Source: Paramicrobacterium sp051513965
GTDB taxonomy: Bacteria; Actinomycetota; Actinomycetes; Actinomycetales; Microbacteriaceae
Reading direction: 5' to 3'
Length of the DNA stretch: 64,000 nt
Assembly: GCF_051513965.1 (NCBI RefSeq)
Contig: NZ_CP195847.1
Coordinates: 1,426,001-1,490,000, forward strand
Numbering within the stretch: the first letter of the stretch is position 1; each line of letters opens with the position of its first letter. Below, piece by piece: positions 8,049-17,626 of the stretch. The notes beneath the pieces are model-generated. The model saw only the letters and a program-made list of their open reading frames with translations, did not search any database and was not told where the DNA came from. Position numbers and translations under genes: made by a program.

Positions 8049-10186
8049 CTGAGACGAACTACTCGAATATCGACTTCACTCCCCTGGTCGAGATGTCGCA
8101 GGACGAGGTCGTCACGCACAGCTTTGTGCGTGACGTGCCGCTTCCCAGCGGCAAGACGCTTGCCCTCATCACTCTCGACAATGGCAAAGACCACACACGT
8201 CCGAACACATTCGGGCCGATCGGTCTGACCGAACTGGACGGCGTTCTCGAACAGCAGCGCTCGCGGGGAGCATCCGGTGAAATCCACGGGGTCGCCATCA
8301 CAGGCAAACCGTTCATCCTCGCGGCTGGAGCCGACCTATCGAAGGTGAACGACATCCCGAACCGCGACGTCGCTGCACTACTGCCGAAGCTCGGACACCA
8401 CGTCTTTGGGAAGCTCGAGGATCTCGGCGTTCCGACATTCGTCTTCATCAACGGGCTCGCTCTGGGCGGTGGACTCGAAATCGGCCTCAACGCCAACTAT
8501 CGAACGATCGATGCCTCGGCGCAGGGCATCGCTCTCCCCGAGGTCTTCCTCGGGCTGATCCCGGGCTGGGGTGGGTCGTATCTGCTGCCGAACCTGATCG
8601 GCATCGAGAACGCGCTCACGGTCATGATCGAGAATCCGCTCAAGATGAATCGGATGCTGAAGGCCGCGCAAGCGTACGAACTCGGCATCGCCGACGCGAT
8701 GTTCCCTGCTGCCGCTTTCCTTGAGGATTCAGTGGCGTGGGCGTCGAAGGTGATCGAGGGATCTGTCGCCCCGAAGCGCAAGAACACTCCAGGCAAGATC
8801 GAGCGAACCGTCAAATGGGATGCTGCTCTCGCCATCGCCCGTAAGACGCTTGAATCGAAGATCGGCACGGTGCCTGTCGCGCCTTACAAGGCCCTCGAGC
8901 TGCTGAAGGCGGCGAAATCGGGGTCGAAGGCCGAATGCTTCGCACTCGAGGATGCCGCTCTCGCGGAGCTCATCGCGGGTGAGCAGTTCCGTGCCTCTGT
9001 GTACGCGTTCAACCTCGTGCAGAAACGAGCGAAGCGCCCCGCCGGCGCGCCAGACAAGAGTCTCGCACGACGTGTCACGAAGGTCGGAGTGATCGGGGCA
9101 GGCCTGATGGCGACCCAATTCGCGCTGCTCTTCGTGCGGCGACTTCGGGTTCCTGTCATCATCACGGACCTCGATCAGGAGCGCGTTGACCGCGGTGTTG
9201 AGACGATCCACTCGGAGATCGATAAACTCGCTGCGAAGGGGCGGATCTCGTCTGACGAGCAGAACCGTCTGAAGGCACTCGTACACGGTACGACTGACAA
9301 GGCAGACTTCGCCGACTGCGATTGGGTGATCGAGGCGGTCTTCGAAGAGCTTGCGGTCAAACAGAACGTCTTCGCAGACATTGAGCAGCACATCTCTGAA
9401 GACGCTGTTCTTGCGACCAACACCTCGTCACTTTCGGTCGAGCAGATCGGTGAACGCCTCGCCCATCCGGAGCGCCTCGTCGGGTTCCACTTCTTCAATC
9501 CTGTCGCGGTGATGCCTCTCATCGAGGTCGTGCGGACACCGCAGACGACCGATGAAGTTCTGGCAACAGCCATGGCGACGGCGAAGAATCTCCGTAAGAA
9601 CGCGGTCATCACGAAGGACACCCCCGGTTTCGTCGTGAACCGTGTGCTCGCCAAGCTTCTGGGTGAGGCCATGCGCGCCGTGGACAGCGGAACCTCTTTC
9701 GCGGATGTCGACGAGGCCCTCGCCCCGCTTGGTCTCCCGATGGCCCCGTCGGAGCTGCTCGACCTCGTTGGCCTGCAGGTCGGGGCTCACGTCCTCGACA
9801 CGCACCACCGTGCGTTCCCCGAACGTTTCTACAACTCGGAGAACCTGCACAAGCTTGCCGAGTACGGACGGCTCTTTGAAAAGGACTCTAAGGGCAAGAT
9901 CAAGGGATTCGACAAGAAGGCGCTCAAGATCGTCTCGGGTGGCACATCACCGCTGGACAAGGCGGAGATCCTGCGTCGTGTGCAGGACGGTCTTGCGGAC
10001 GAGATCCACAGGATGCTCGAAGACGGTGTCGTTCACGGCGCCGAGGACATCGACCTGTGCCTGATTCTCGGCGCGGGTTACCCCTTCCAGATGGGCGGAG
10101 TCACTCCGTACCTGGATCGAGTCGGCGCAAGCGAGCGTGTCTTCTCTGACACGTTCCACCACCCGCCGATGGTCGCCCTCGACTGA
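8045..10186 (+). CDS. fadB: trifunctional fatty acid oxidation protein (enoyl-CoA hydratase / 3-hydroxyacyl-CoA dehydrogenase)
   Basis: 713 aa. The N-terminal crotonase domain (about 1-300) contains PFILAAGADLS and NGLALGGGLEIGL. The NAD-binding domain begins with VGVIGAGLMATQFALLF, and the C-terminal dehydrogenase part carries FHFFNPVAVMPLIEVV. Together these catalyse hydration and dehydrogenation in beta-oxidation, feeding the adjacent thiolase. GTG at 8045 overlaps the thiolase stop; a GTG six codons earlier with GGGAG upstream is an alternative start. A strong hairpin follows the gene. Confidence 0.92.
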   Translation: MTETNYSNIDFTPLVEMSQDEVVTHSFVRDVPLPSGKTLALITLDNGKDHTRPNTFGPIGLTELDGVLEQQRSRGASGEIHGVAITGKPFILAAGADLSKVNDIPNRDVAALLPKLGHHVFGKLEDLGVPTFVFINGLALGGGLEIGLNANYRTIDASAQGIALPEVFLGLIPGWGGSYLLPNLIGIENALTVMIENPLKMNRMLKAAQAYELGIADAMFPAAAFLEDSVAWASKVIEGSVAPKRKNTPGKIERTVKWDAALAIARKTLESKIGTVPVAPYKALELLKAAKSGSKAECFALEDAALAELIAGEQFRASVYAFNLVQKRAKRPAGAPDKSLARRVTKVGVIGAGLMATQFALLFVRRLRVPVIITDLDQERVDRGVETIHSEIDKLAAKGRISSDEQNRLKALVHGTTDKADFADCDWVIEAVFEELAVKQNVFADIEQHISEDAVLATNTSSLSVEQIGERLAHPERLVGFHFFNPVAVMPLIEVVRTPQTTDEVLATAMATAKNLRKNAVITKDTPGFVVNRVLAKLLGEAMRAVDSGTSFADVDEALAPLGLPMAPSELLDLVGLQVGAHVLDTHHRAFPERFYNSENLHKLAEYGRLFEKDSKGKIKGFDKKALKIVSGGTSPLDKAEILRRVQDGLADEIHRMLEDGVVHGAEDIDLCLILGAGYPFQMGGVTPYLDRVGASERVFSDTFHHPPMVALD

Positions 10187-10201
10187 TTCGAGACAAACGA
10201 G

Positions 10202-10243
10202 AACGCGTGGTGGCCGGTCCGGATGGGGCGGCCACCACGCGTT
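10202..10243. terminator. bidirectional terminator hairpin between fadB and dxs
   Basis: Perfect 15-bp inverted repeat (arms 10202-10216 and 10229-10243, AACGCGTGGTGGCCG type) with a 12-base loop, placed between two convergent genes. The AA/TT ends give short U runs on both strands. Confidence 0.85.
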
Positions 10244-10249
10244 TGACGT

Positions 10250-12199
10250 TCAGGAGTGCTCGTGAGGTTCGTGCTCCGTGAGCCTCTCAACACTCTGCGT
10301 GAGTGGGCGTGCGATGGGAACTCGGCTTCCGACGACCTGGGCAACGACATCGCGTGCTATTTGCTGACCGGTCAGGCCAGCATCCTCGAAGATCTCGCTT
10401 CGGGACGCATGATCGATGAACTCGTCCGGAAGCCCCAACTCATCGACTGCCGTGTCGACGCCGGCTCTGCGGAGAACCTGGCGGATGCGCGTTCCGACCC
10501 CGCCCACGCGTATGCCATCTTCCAGGCTGATGACCAGCCGATGTTCCGCCGCAAGCGTCACGATGCTCTCCGGCACAGGGACGACCCATCTCGGATCGAC
10601 GACGGTCGCTCCGATTCCCTGTGCGTCGAGCCGCTGTGCGACATCGAGGGCAAGCGTGCACATCGCCCCGACGGCCACAATGAGCACGTCGGGACGGGCG
10701 CTGGAGCGGAGAACGTCGACTCCATCTTCTGTGCGTCGCTCGGCTGGAAGTTCGGCGCCGACTGCTCCCTTGGGGAAGCGCACCACGGTGGGCGCGTCAC
10801 TGACTGAGATAGCTTCAGCAAGCTCCTCACGGAGACGTGCAGCATCACGTGGAGCGGCGATGCGGATCTGCGGGACGGCCTGGAGAATAGCCAGATCCCA
10901 GATCCCGTGGTGAGATGGACCGTCGGGGCCAGTCACACCCGAACGGTCGAGCACGAACGTGACACCGGCGCGATGGAGGGCGACGTCCATGAGCACCTGG
11001 TCGAACGCCCGATTCATGAACGTCGCGTACAAGGCGACAACAGGGTGGAGACCACCAAATGCGAGGCCGGCCGCGCTCGTGACCGCGTGCTGCTCGGCGA
11101 TGCCCACGTCATGAACCCTGTTTGGGAAGCGTTCTGCGAACGGCTGAAGTCCGGTCGGCCTGAGCATCGCGGCGGTGACTGCGACGACCGAGGGATCCTG
11201 CTCCCCCAGCTCGACCAAACTCGCCGCGAATACACTCGTCCAGGTCGGGCGTGTATCGACCGCTGTGGGTGTTCCGGTGTCTGGATCGATCTGTCCCACG
11301 GCGTGGAACTGGTCGGCCTCGTCCTCACGGGCAGGGGCGTATCCACGGCCCTTCTCGGTGATCGCGTGAACGATCACCGGAGCACCGAAGTCTCTCGCCT
11401 GTTCGAGTGCCTCTCTCATCGCGCTGACGTCATGTCCATCGATCGGACCGATGTACTTGATATCGAGGTTCGAGTAGAGCGCCGCATTGTTCGAGAAGCG
11501 ACTGAGAAAACCATGGACTCCGCCTCGGACACCCCGGAATACGGCCCTACCCGGTCTCCCGAGGCGGTCGAATGCTGCCTGACTCGACCGATGGAGCGAG
11601 CGATAGGCGCGCGCGGTGCGGATGCTGTTGAGATAGCGGGCCATCCCGCCGATCGTCGGAGCATACGAGCGGCCGTTGTCATTTACGACAATGACGAGGC
11701 GCCGCGTGTTGTCGTCCGAGATATTGTTGAGCGCTTCCCAGGTCATTCCACCGGTCAGAGCTCCGTCGCCGACGACGGCGACCACGTGTCGATCATGCTG
11801 GCCGGTCATCTCGAATCCGCGGGAGATACCATCAGCCCAACTGAGAGAGCTCGAGGCGTGTGAGCTCTCCACGATGTCATGCTCCGACTCGCGTCGCTGA
11901 GGGTATCCGGCGAGTCCGCCTCTCTGACGGAGGCTGCTGAAGTCCTGGCGACCCGTGATCAGTTTGTGGACATAGGACTGATGGCCAGTGTCGAAGATTA
12001 TGGCGTCGCGTGGCGAGTCGAACGTTCTGTGGAGCGCCAGGGTGAGTTCCACCACGCCGAGGTTCGGGCCAAGATGCCCGCCGGTCTGAGACACTTCTGC
12101 GATGAGAAACCGACGGATCTCCTCCGCGAGCTCGTCGAGCTGCGTCTCAGTGAGCGAATCGAGGTCACGGGGACCGGAGATCGACTCTAGAAGCGTCAT
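10250..12199 (-). CDS. dxs: 1-deoxy-D-xylulose-5-phosphate synthase
   Basis: 649 aa, normal length for Dxs, the thiamine-diphosphate enzyme that condenses pyruvate and glyceraldehyde-3-phosphate at the entry of the MEP isoprenoid pathway. Visible motifs: GGHLGPNLGVVELTLALH, the thiamine-binding GDGALTGGMTWEALNN, the glutamate of IAEQHAVTSAAGLA and DRSGVTGPDGPSHHG. The start ATG is preceded by GAGGAGAA. The gene is flanked by terminators on both sides and appears to be monocistronic. Confidence 0.95.
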   Translation of the reverse strand: MTLLESISGPRDLDSLTETQLDELAEEIRRFLIAEVSQTGGHLGPNLGVVELTLALHRTFDSPRDAIIFDTGHQSYVHKLITGRQDFSSLRQRGGLAGYPQRRESEHDIVESSHASSSLSWADGISRGFEMTGQHDRHVVAVVGDGALTGGMTWEALNNISDDNTRRLVIVVNDNGRSYAPTIGGMARYLNSIRTARAYRSLHRSSQAAFDRLGRPGRAVFRGVRGGVHGFLSRFSNNAALYSNLDIKYIGPIDGHDVSAMREALEQARDFGAPVIVHAITEKGRGYAPAREDEADQFHAVGQIDPDTGTPTAVDTRPTWTSVFAASLVELGEQDPSVVAVTAAMLRPTGLQPFAERFPNRVHDVGIAEQHAVTSAAGLAFGGLHPVVALYATFMNRAFDQVLMDVALHRAGVTFVLDRSGVTGPDGPSHHGIWDLAILQAVPQIRIAAPRDAARLREELAEAISVSDAPTVVRFPKGAVGAELPAERRTEDGVDVLRSSARPDVLIVAVGAMCTLALDVAQRLDAQGIGATVVDPRWVVPVPESIVTLAAEHRLVISLEDGIRVGGVGTRIRQVLRRAGVDTAVDELGLPDEFIDHASRSEIFEDAGLTGQQIARDVVAQVVGSRVPIARPLTQSVERLTEHEPHEHS

Positions 12200-12242
12200 A
12201 GACGTGTTCTCCTCGCAGGGGACGGATGCCGTAGGCCCAACT

Positions 12243-12296
12243 CTACGCCGCTGCCCCTGAGCCTCTCACACAGAGCGCTCAGGGGCAGCGGCGTAG
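12243..12296 (-). terminator. terminator hairpin downstream of acn
   Basis: Perfect 20-bp inverted repeat (arms 12243-12262 and 12277-12296) with a 14-base loop, 11 bases past the aconitase stop and upstream of dxs. It is very stable but has no long U run. Confidence 0.8.
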
Positions 12297-12306
12297 TCGG
12301 TGGCTG

Positions 12307-15120
12307 TTAGGCCGCGAGACTGCGGAGAACGTACTGCAGGATTCCTCCGTTGCGGTAGTAATCGGCCTCGCCGGGTGTATCGATGCGCACGGTAGCGTCG
12401 AACTCCACCGTCTGTTTGCCCTCAGGAGAGTTGTCCGTCGGCGTTGCGATCACGTGAACAGTCGACGGGGTCGAGCCCTCGTTGAGGGCCTCGATACCGC
12501 TGATCGAGAAGGATTCCGTGCCGTCCAGTCCCAGCGATTCGGTGCTCTCGCCCTCGGGGAACTGCAGCGGAATGACGCCCATGCCGATCAGGTTCGAACG
12601 GTGGATGCGCTCGAAACTCTCGGCGATCACAGCGCCGACGCCGAGAAGGCTCGTGCCCTTGGCCGCCCAGTCTCGGCTGGAGCCGGAGCCGTACTCCTTG
12701 CCGGCGAGGATCACCAGTGGCGTCCCCTGCGCCTGATAGTTCTGAGAAGCGTCGTAGATCGTCGATTGCGGGCCATCGGGCTGGGTGAAGTCGCGAGTGA
12801 AACCGCCCTCGACATCGTCCAGCAGCTGGTTGCGCAGTCGAATGTTCGCGAAGGTCCCACGGATCATCACCTCGTGATTGCCTCGGCGTGATCCGTACGA
12901 GTTGAAGTCTCGACGCGCGATGCCGTGCTCGGTCAGGTAACGTCCCGCAGGACTGTCAGCCTTGATCGATCCAGCCGGGCTGATGTGGTCCGTCGTGACG
13001 GAGTCCCCCAGCTTCGCCAGCACCCGCGCATTGGAAATGTCGCTGACCGGAGTGGTCTCAAGCGTCATGCCCTCGAAGTACGGAGGCTTGCGAACGTACG
13101 TCGACTCGGCATCCCATTCGAACGTGGAGCCCGTCGGCGTCGGAAGCGACCGCCAGCGCTCGTCTCCGTCGAAGACGCCGCTGTACTGGTGCGAGAACAT
13201 GTCGCTCGAGATCGACTCGTCGATCGTCTTCTGGATCTCCTCCGGCTGCGGCCAGATGTCCTTGAGGAACACATCGTTGCCATCTGCGTCCTGGCCGAGA
13301 GGGTCTGACTCGAAATCGAAGTTCATCGAACCAGCCAGTGCGTATGCGATCACGAGCGGCGGGCTCGCAAGGTAGTTCATCTTCACATCGGGGTTGATGC
13401 GGCCTTCGAAGTTGCGGTTACCGGAGAGGACCGCAGTCACTGCGAGGTCGCTGTCGTTGACCGCCTGCGAGATGTCGTCGTCGAGCGGTCCCGAGTTTCC
13501 GATGCAGGTCGTGCAGCCATAGCCGACCGTGTAGAAGCCGAGAGCTTCGAGATCGTCAGTCAGACCGGCCTTCGCGTAGTAGTCGGTGACGACCTTTGAA
13601 CCGGGAGCAAGAGTCGTCTTGACCCACGGCTTGGCCTTCAGCCCCTTGTTCGCCGCGTTGCGGGCGAGAAGGCCCGCGGCAAGCATGACTGACGGGTTCG
13701 ACGTGTTGGTGCAGGACGTAATCGCCGCGATGGCAACCGCACCGTGGTCGATCGTGAACGAATCGTCTCCCTCGCGGACGACCTCAGTGGGCTTCGAGGC
13801 CGTGCGAGGAGCGTGGCTTCGGTGACTGTGGCTGTGCGAGAAGTGCTCGTCTTCGGGCGTGTTTCCTGGCGGGTCGGACGCTGGAAAAGACTCAGAGACT
13901 TCGAGATCCACGAGATCGTGCTCAACGGTCGCGTAGTTGTGAAGGTCTGACTCGAACTGGTTCTTCGCCTGCGTGAGCAGGATGCGGTCCTGTGGCCGCT
14001 TGGGACCGGCGATGGAGGGGACGACCGTCGACAGATCGAGCTCCAGGTACTCGCTGTACTGCGGCTCGCGACTCGGGTCGTGCCAGAGTCCCTGCTCCTT
14101 GGAGTAGGCCTCGACAAGTGCGATCTGCTCGTCGCTGCGGCCGGTGAGACGAAGGTAGTCGAGTGTGACATCGTCGATCGGGAAGATCGCTGCGGTCGAG
14201 CCGAACTCTGGGCTCATGTTGCCGATTGTCGCGCGGTTCGCGAGCGGAACCGCTGCGACACCGGAGCCGTAGAACTCGACGAACTTTCCGACCACACCGT
14301 GCTGACGCAGCATCTCCGTGATCGTGAGGACGACGTCCGTAGCGGTGACGCCGGCGGGAATGTCGCCGGTGAGCTTGAAGCCGACGACCTTCGGGATCAG
14401 CATGGACACAGGCTGGCCGAGCATGGCAGCCTCAGCCTCGATGCCGCCGACGCCCCAGCCGAGGACGCCGAGTCCGTTCACCATGGTGGTGTGGGAGTCG
14501 GTTCCGACGAGCGTGTCAGGGTAGGCCTGGAGAGCGCCGTCTACAGCGCGGGTGTACGTCACGCGAGCGAGGTACTCGATGTTCACCTGGTGAACGATGC
14601 CAGTGCCAGGGGGCACGACCTTGAAGTCTTCGAACGCCGTCTGGCCCCAGCGCAGGAACTGATAACGCTCACCATTGCGCTGGTACTCGATCTCCACGTT
14701 GCGCTCGAGGGCCTCCTCGGAGCCGAAGACATCGGCGATGACGGAGTGGTCGATCACGAGTTCAGCCGGTGACAGCGGGTTGATCTTGTTCGGGTCTCCC
14801 CCGAGCTCGACAAATGCTTCGCGCATGGTCGCGAGGTCTACGATGCACGGCACGCCGGTAAAATCCTGCATAACCACGCGGGCCGGCGTGAACTGAATCT
14901 CAGTGCTGGGCTCAGCCTTCGGATCCCAGGAACTGAGGGCGTCGATGTGCGCCTTGGTGATGTTCGCTCCGTCTTCGGTACGGAGTAGGTTCTCGAGGAG
15001 GATCTTCAGGCTGAAAGGCAGCTTCTCGTAGCCGTTGACGGCATCGAGGCGAAAGATCTCGTAGTCGGTGTCACCGACCTTCAGGGTGCTCTTAGCTCCA
15101 AAGCTATTTACCGTGGACAC
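12307..15120 (-). CDS. acnA: aconitate hydratase A
   Basis: 937-aa aconitase/IRP1-type enzyme interconverting citrate and isocitrate in the TCA cycle. The three [4Fe-4S] ligands are visible: Cys in SCTNTSNPSVM and two in GYGCTTCIGNSG. An insertion rich in Ser and His (about residues 425-450) separates domains, as in other actinobacterial AcnA proteins. The C-terminal swivel domain has YGSGSSRDWAAKG. The start is GTG with AAGGAGAGG upstream. A palindrome about 117 bases upstream may be the operator. Confidence 0.95.
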   Translation of the reverse strand: MSTVNSFGAKSTLKVGDTDYEIFRLDAVNGYEKLPFSLKILLENLLRTEDGANITKAHIDALSSWDPKAEPSTEIQFTPARVVMQDFTGVPCIVDLATMREAFVELGGDPNKINPLSPAELVIDHSVIADVFGSEEALERNVEIEYQRNGERYQFLRWGQTAFEDFKVVPPGTGIVHQVNIEYLARVTYTRAVDGALQAYPDTLVGTDSHTTMVNGLGVLGWGVGGIEAEAAMLGQPVSMLIPKVVGFKLTGDIPAGVTATDVVLTITEMLRQHGVVGKFVEFYGSGVAAVPLANRATIGNMSPEFGSTAAIFPIDDVTLDYLRLTGRSDEQIALVEAYSKEQGLWHDPSREPQYSEYLELDLSTVVPSIAGPKRPQDRILLTQAKNQFESDLHNYATVEHDLVDLEVSESFPASDPPGNTPEDEHFSHSHSHRSHAPRTASKPTEVVREGDDSFTIDHGAVAIAAITSCTNTSNPSVMLAAGLLARNAANKGLKAKPWVKTTLAPGSKVVTDYYAKAGLTDDLEALGFYTVGYGCTTCIGNSGPLDDDISQAVNDSDLAVTAVLSGNRNFEGRINPDVKMNYLASPPLVIAYALAGSMNFDFESDPLGQDADGNDVFLKDIWPQPEEIQKTIDESISSDMFSHQYSGVFDGDERWRSLPTPTGSTFEWDAESTYVRKPPYFEGMTLETTPVSDISNARVLAKLGDSVTTDHISPAGSIKADSPAGRYLTEHGIARRDFNSYGSRRGNHEVMIRGTFANIRLRNQLLDDVEGGFTRDFTQPDGPQSTIYDASQNYQAQGTPLVILAGKEYGSGSSRDWAAKGTSLLGVGAVIAESFERIHRSNLIGMGVIPLQFPEGESTESLGLDGTESFSISGIEALNEGSTPSTVHVIATPTDNSPEGKQTVEFDATVRIDTPGEADYYRNGGILQYVLRSLAA

Positions 15121-15236
15121 GTTGCCTCTCCTTCGTTGGCGCTTGCTCTAGGCGCCCAGTCGCACTCAATTCTGGCCCTCAACGCCGCGGACAGCTAGCA
15201 AGGTGGACCTAATAGTGCGATCACGCTCTCGCCAAT

Positions 15237-15256
15237 TTATCTTGATGTCGAGATAA
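15237..15256. promoter_or_regulatory. imperfect 20-bp palindrome, candidate acn operator
   Basis: TTATCTTGATGTCGAGATAA is symmetric at 8 of 10 half-site positions. It lies in the 141-base gap upstream of acn. The shape resembles sites bound by MarR-family dimers; in Streptomyces the MarR-type TamR controls aconitase. The identity of the regulator here is inference. Confidence 0.5.
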
Positions 15257-15261
15257 CTCTA

Positions 15262-15981
15262 TCAGGAGACGTCGGCCGAGCCCGAATCGCCACGCCTCCG
15301 GCGGAGAGCCGACACCACAAGCCAGGTGACGATCAGAAGCGGTGCGTAGAGAGGGATGCCCATGAGAAGACGCAGAGTGCCGAGGGCCTCGACGTTGCCT
15401 GCCGCATACAGAGGGAGCTGGACAGCGAGTCGAGCGGCGAACATCCCTGCCCAGAGCAGAGTGAGTCCAGCGTAGATGCGGCGAAGCGGTCGCTCCCGAC
15501 GCCAGCCCATGCCTTCTCCGGTGAGGAGGGCGACAAAAAGACCGATGAACGGCCATCGCACGAGAACTGATCCCAGCAGCGCGACAAGGTAGGCGCCGTT
15601 CGTCCAGAATCCGAGCAGATAGTAATCTTCGGGTTTGTCGTTGATCAACGCGAGGGCGGCCGATAGCGCGATCCCGATGAGGCCCGTCACCGCCTGCATC
15701 AGCGTCTGGCGCTGGATCATGCGCACGACAGTGAATATCACTCCGATGGCACCGGCCGCGGCGATCGAGAGAAGAAGATCCTGGCTCAGGGTGAAGACCA
15801 CCAGGAACAGCAGTCCCGGCAGGACAGCTTCGAGAATACCCCGGACGCCGCCCATCGCCCCGAGCAGAGCATTCGCACTCAGTGATTCTTGGTCGCTGAG
15901 GTTTCGCAACGGCGAGGATGCGGCGGCCTTTCGGACGCTGTCTGCGAGCGACGGTTGATCGTCGTTCGGGGAATCGCTCAT
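15262..15981 (-). CDS. DUF3159 membrane protein
   Basis: 239-aa polytopic membrane protein of the actinobacterial DUF3159 family. The cytosolic N-terminus (about 45 aa) is followed by five or six hydrophobic segments between residues 48 and 225 and a short basic C-terminus. No function is established. Its ATG directly abuts the DUF3710 stop codon, so the two genes form one translational unit behind dut. Confidence 0.85.
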   Translation of the reverse strand: MSDSPNDDQPSLADSVRKAAASSPLRNLSDQESLSANALLGAMGGVRGILEAVLPGLLFLVVFTLSQDLLLSIAAAGAIGVIFTVVRMIQRQTLMQAVTGLIGIALSAALALINDKPEDYYLLGFWTNGAYLVALLGSVLVRWPFIGLFVALLTGEGMGWRRERPLRRIYAGLTLLWAGMFAARLAVQLPLYAAGNVEALGTLRLLMGIPLYAPLLIVTWLVVSALRRRRGDSGSADVS

Positions 15982-16662
15982 CTAGCTGCTCTGTCCCGGC
16001 TGCTCCGGCATCTTGAGCGGAATGAGGTCACGGGGAGGCATCGCTTGGCCGCCCCGAACGACCACAAGGCTCCGGAACAGATCATCGACCTTCTCGCTGG
16101 CTTCTCCAGATCTCGAGCCTGCTCCCGCGACCACACCGCGAAGGAACCATCGTGGCCCATCGACGCCGATGAAGCGGGCATCGCGAGTCTTAGCTCCGTT
16201 TTCCTGAGCGGCGACGGGAACCTGAGCGAGCAGCTCAGGGCCGAACGGGCCCTCAATCTCTTCGACGCTGCCGCCCTGCTTACTAATCTGCTCGCGGATC
16301 TGCTCACGTGTTTCGTGCCACAGACCGCGGCTTCGCGGAGCGGCGAAAGGCTGAACCTGGAGCGTAGAGTCGGCGTAGTCGAGTCCTACTGCAACGATTC
16401 TCTTCGATGACTCCTCGACTTCGAGGCGAAGATTCAGGCCCTCACGAGGAAGTACCTTGACGCCGCCGAGGTCGATGTAGGGGCGAACGGGGTTCGCCTC
16501 CGACTCGTCGAACGGACCGTTCTCCTCGCGATCCGACGGAGAGGACTTCGCTGTCGGATCTTCGTCCGTCTCGGTCTCAAGCTCGTCCTCGTTGGTCTCC
16601 TCGACCTCGTCGACGATGTCATCTGTCGTGCGCTTCTTCTTCGAGTTCTTCTTAAGAATCAT
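15982..16662 (-). CDS. DUF3710 domain protein
   Basis: 226-aa soluble protein. A Lys-rich start is followed by a long acidic low-complexity region (about residues 14-50), and then the conserved DUF3710 core from about residue 60 with RPYIDLGGV and VDGPRWFLRGV. Function unknown; the linkage with dut and DUF3159 is conserved in many actinobacteria. It follows dut by 4 bases and touches the DUF3159 start. Confidence 0.85.
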   Translation of the reverse strand: MILKKNSKKKRTTDDIVDEVEETNEDELETETDEDPTAKSSPSDREENGPFDESEANPVRPYIDLGGVKVLPREGLNLRLEVEESSKRIVAVGLDYADSTLQVQPFAAPRSRGLWHETREQIREQISKQGGSVEEIEGPFGPELLAQVPVAAQENGAKTRDARFIGVDGPRWFLRGVVAGAGSRSGEASEKVDDLFRSLVVVRGGQAMPPRDLIPLKMPEQPGQSS

Positions 16663-16666
16663 GATG

Positions 16667-17122
16667 TCAGTGAGCTCCTCGTCGTAGTGCGTCGTATCCC
16701 GTCGAACCGAAGCCGCCTTCGCCCCGGGACGACTCTGGCAGAGTGTCCACTGGCACGAATCGTGCCTGGGTGACCGGCATGATGATGAGTTGAGCGATCC
16801 GATCGCCGACGTTCACCCGGTACGTGTCACTTCTGTCGGTGTTGAGGAGGATGATCTTAATCTCCCCTCGGTACCCGGCATCGATCGTCCCAGGACTGTT
16901 CACAATCGTGATTCCGTGCTTGGCGGCGAGCCCGCTTCGCGGAACCGCGAAAGCAGCATAGCCCTCAGGCAGAGCGATCGAGACGCCTGTGCCGACCAGA
17001 GCGCGCTCGCCCGGGCCGAGAGTGACCGATTCGGCGGCCGTCAGGTCAGCGCCGGCATCCGTCGGATGTGCGTAGCTCGGAGTCTGGGGCGCGATAATAG
17101 GGATGTCTGCGCTTTCAGTCAC
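16667..17122 (-). CDS. dut: deoxyuridine 5'-triphosphate nucleotidohydrolase (dUTPase)
   Basis: 151-aa trimeric dUTPase converting dUTP to dUMP and pyrophosphate. All five family motifs are present: DAGADL, PRSGLA, GTIDAGYRGEI, RIAQLI and the C-terminal RGEGGFGSTG arm. The start is GTG at 17122 with no Shine-Dalgarno; a TACTCT hexamer lies 6 bases before it, suggesting a leaderless mRNA. It heads the dut-DUF3710-DUF3159 unit and is divergent from the DUF3093 gene. Confidence 0.95.
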   Translation of the reverse strand: MTESADIPIIAPQTPSYAHPTDAGADLTAAESVTLGPGERALVGTGVSIALPEGYAAFAVPRSGLAAKHGITIVNSPGTIDAGYRGEIKIILLNTDRSDTYRVNVGDRIAQLIIMPVTQARFVPVDTLPESSRGEGGFGSTGYDALRRGAH

Positions 17123-17128
17123 ACGACG

Positions 17129-17134
17129 AGAGTA
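17129..17134 (-). promoter_or_regulatory. -10 element, leaderless dut promoter
   Basis: TACTCT on the minus strand, 6 bases before the GTG of dut. No ribosome site lies between, so transcription probably starts at the GTG. Confidence 0.5.
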
Positions 17135-17161
17135 GTCCAGAAACCTGAGTTATGAGGGACA

Positions 17162-17626
17162 TTGACGACATATCACGAACGTTTGTGGCCTGCCCTGTGG
17201 ATCCCTTGGGCGCTGCTTCTTGTCATTCCCGCGTCGCTGCTTGTGCTCGAACCGGTCTCCTGGCTCGCCGGTGCCGTGACCGGGATCGTGCTCTACCTGG
17301 GGAGCGTCGGTCTGTGGATCGCGTCTTCGCAGCCAATCGACGTTTTCGACGGTGAACTCCGCGCTGGTCGCGCCCGGATCTCGCTGGCCTTTCTCGGAGA
17401 AGCCGAGGCGATCGAAGGACACGACGCTTTTCTCGCCAGAGGGCAGAATCTGAATTCACGCGCGTGGCTGCTCATCCGGGGTGGGGTTGCCGATGTGGTT
17501 CGCGTCCCTGTGCTGGACCCAGACGATCCGACTCCGTATTGGCTCCTGTCCACTCGACAGGCAAAGAAATTGGCCGCCGCGATCAATTCGTCGCGACGGC
17601 CAGTATCGGGGCATCCTGCTGAGTGA
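17162..17626 (+). CDS. DUF3093 membrane protein
   Basis: 154-aa protein of the actinobacterial DUF3093 family. Two hydrophobic helices (about residues 8-30 and 35-55) are followed by a soluble C-terminal domain. Function unknown. The TTG start at 17162 follows GAGGGA. Its TGA directly abuts the reversed stop of the DUF4193 gene, forming TGATCA, so the genes converge without any spacer. Confidence 0.82.
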   Translation: MTTYHERLWPALWIPWALLLVIPASLLVLEPVSWLAGAVTGIVLYLGSVGLWIASSQPIDVFDGELRAGRARISLAFLGEAEAIEGHDAFLARGQNLNSRAWLLIRGGVADVVRVPVLDPDDPTPYWLLSTRQAKKLAAAINSSRRPVSGHPAE

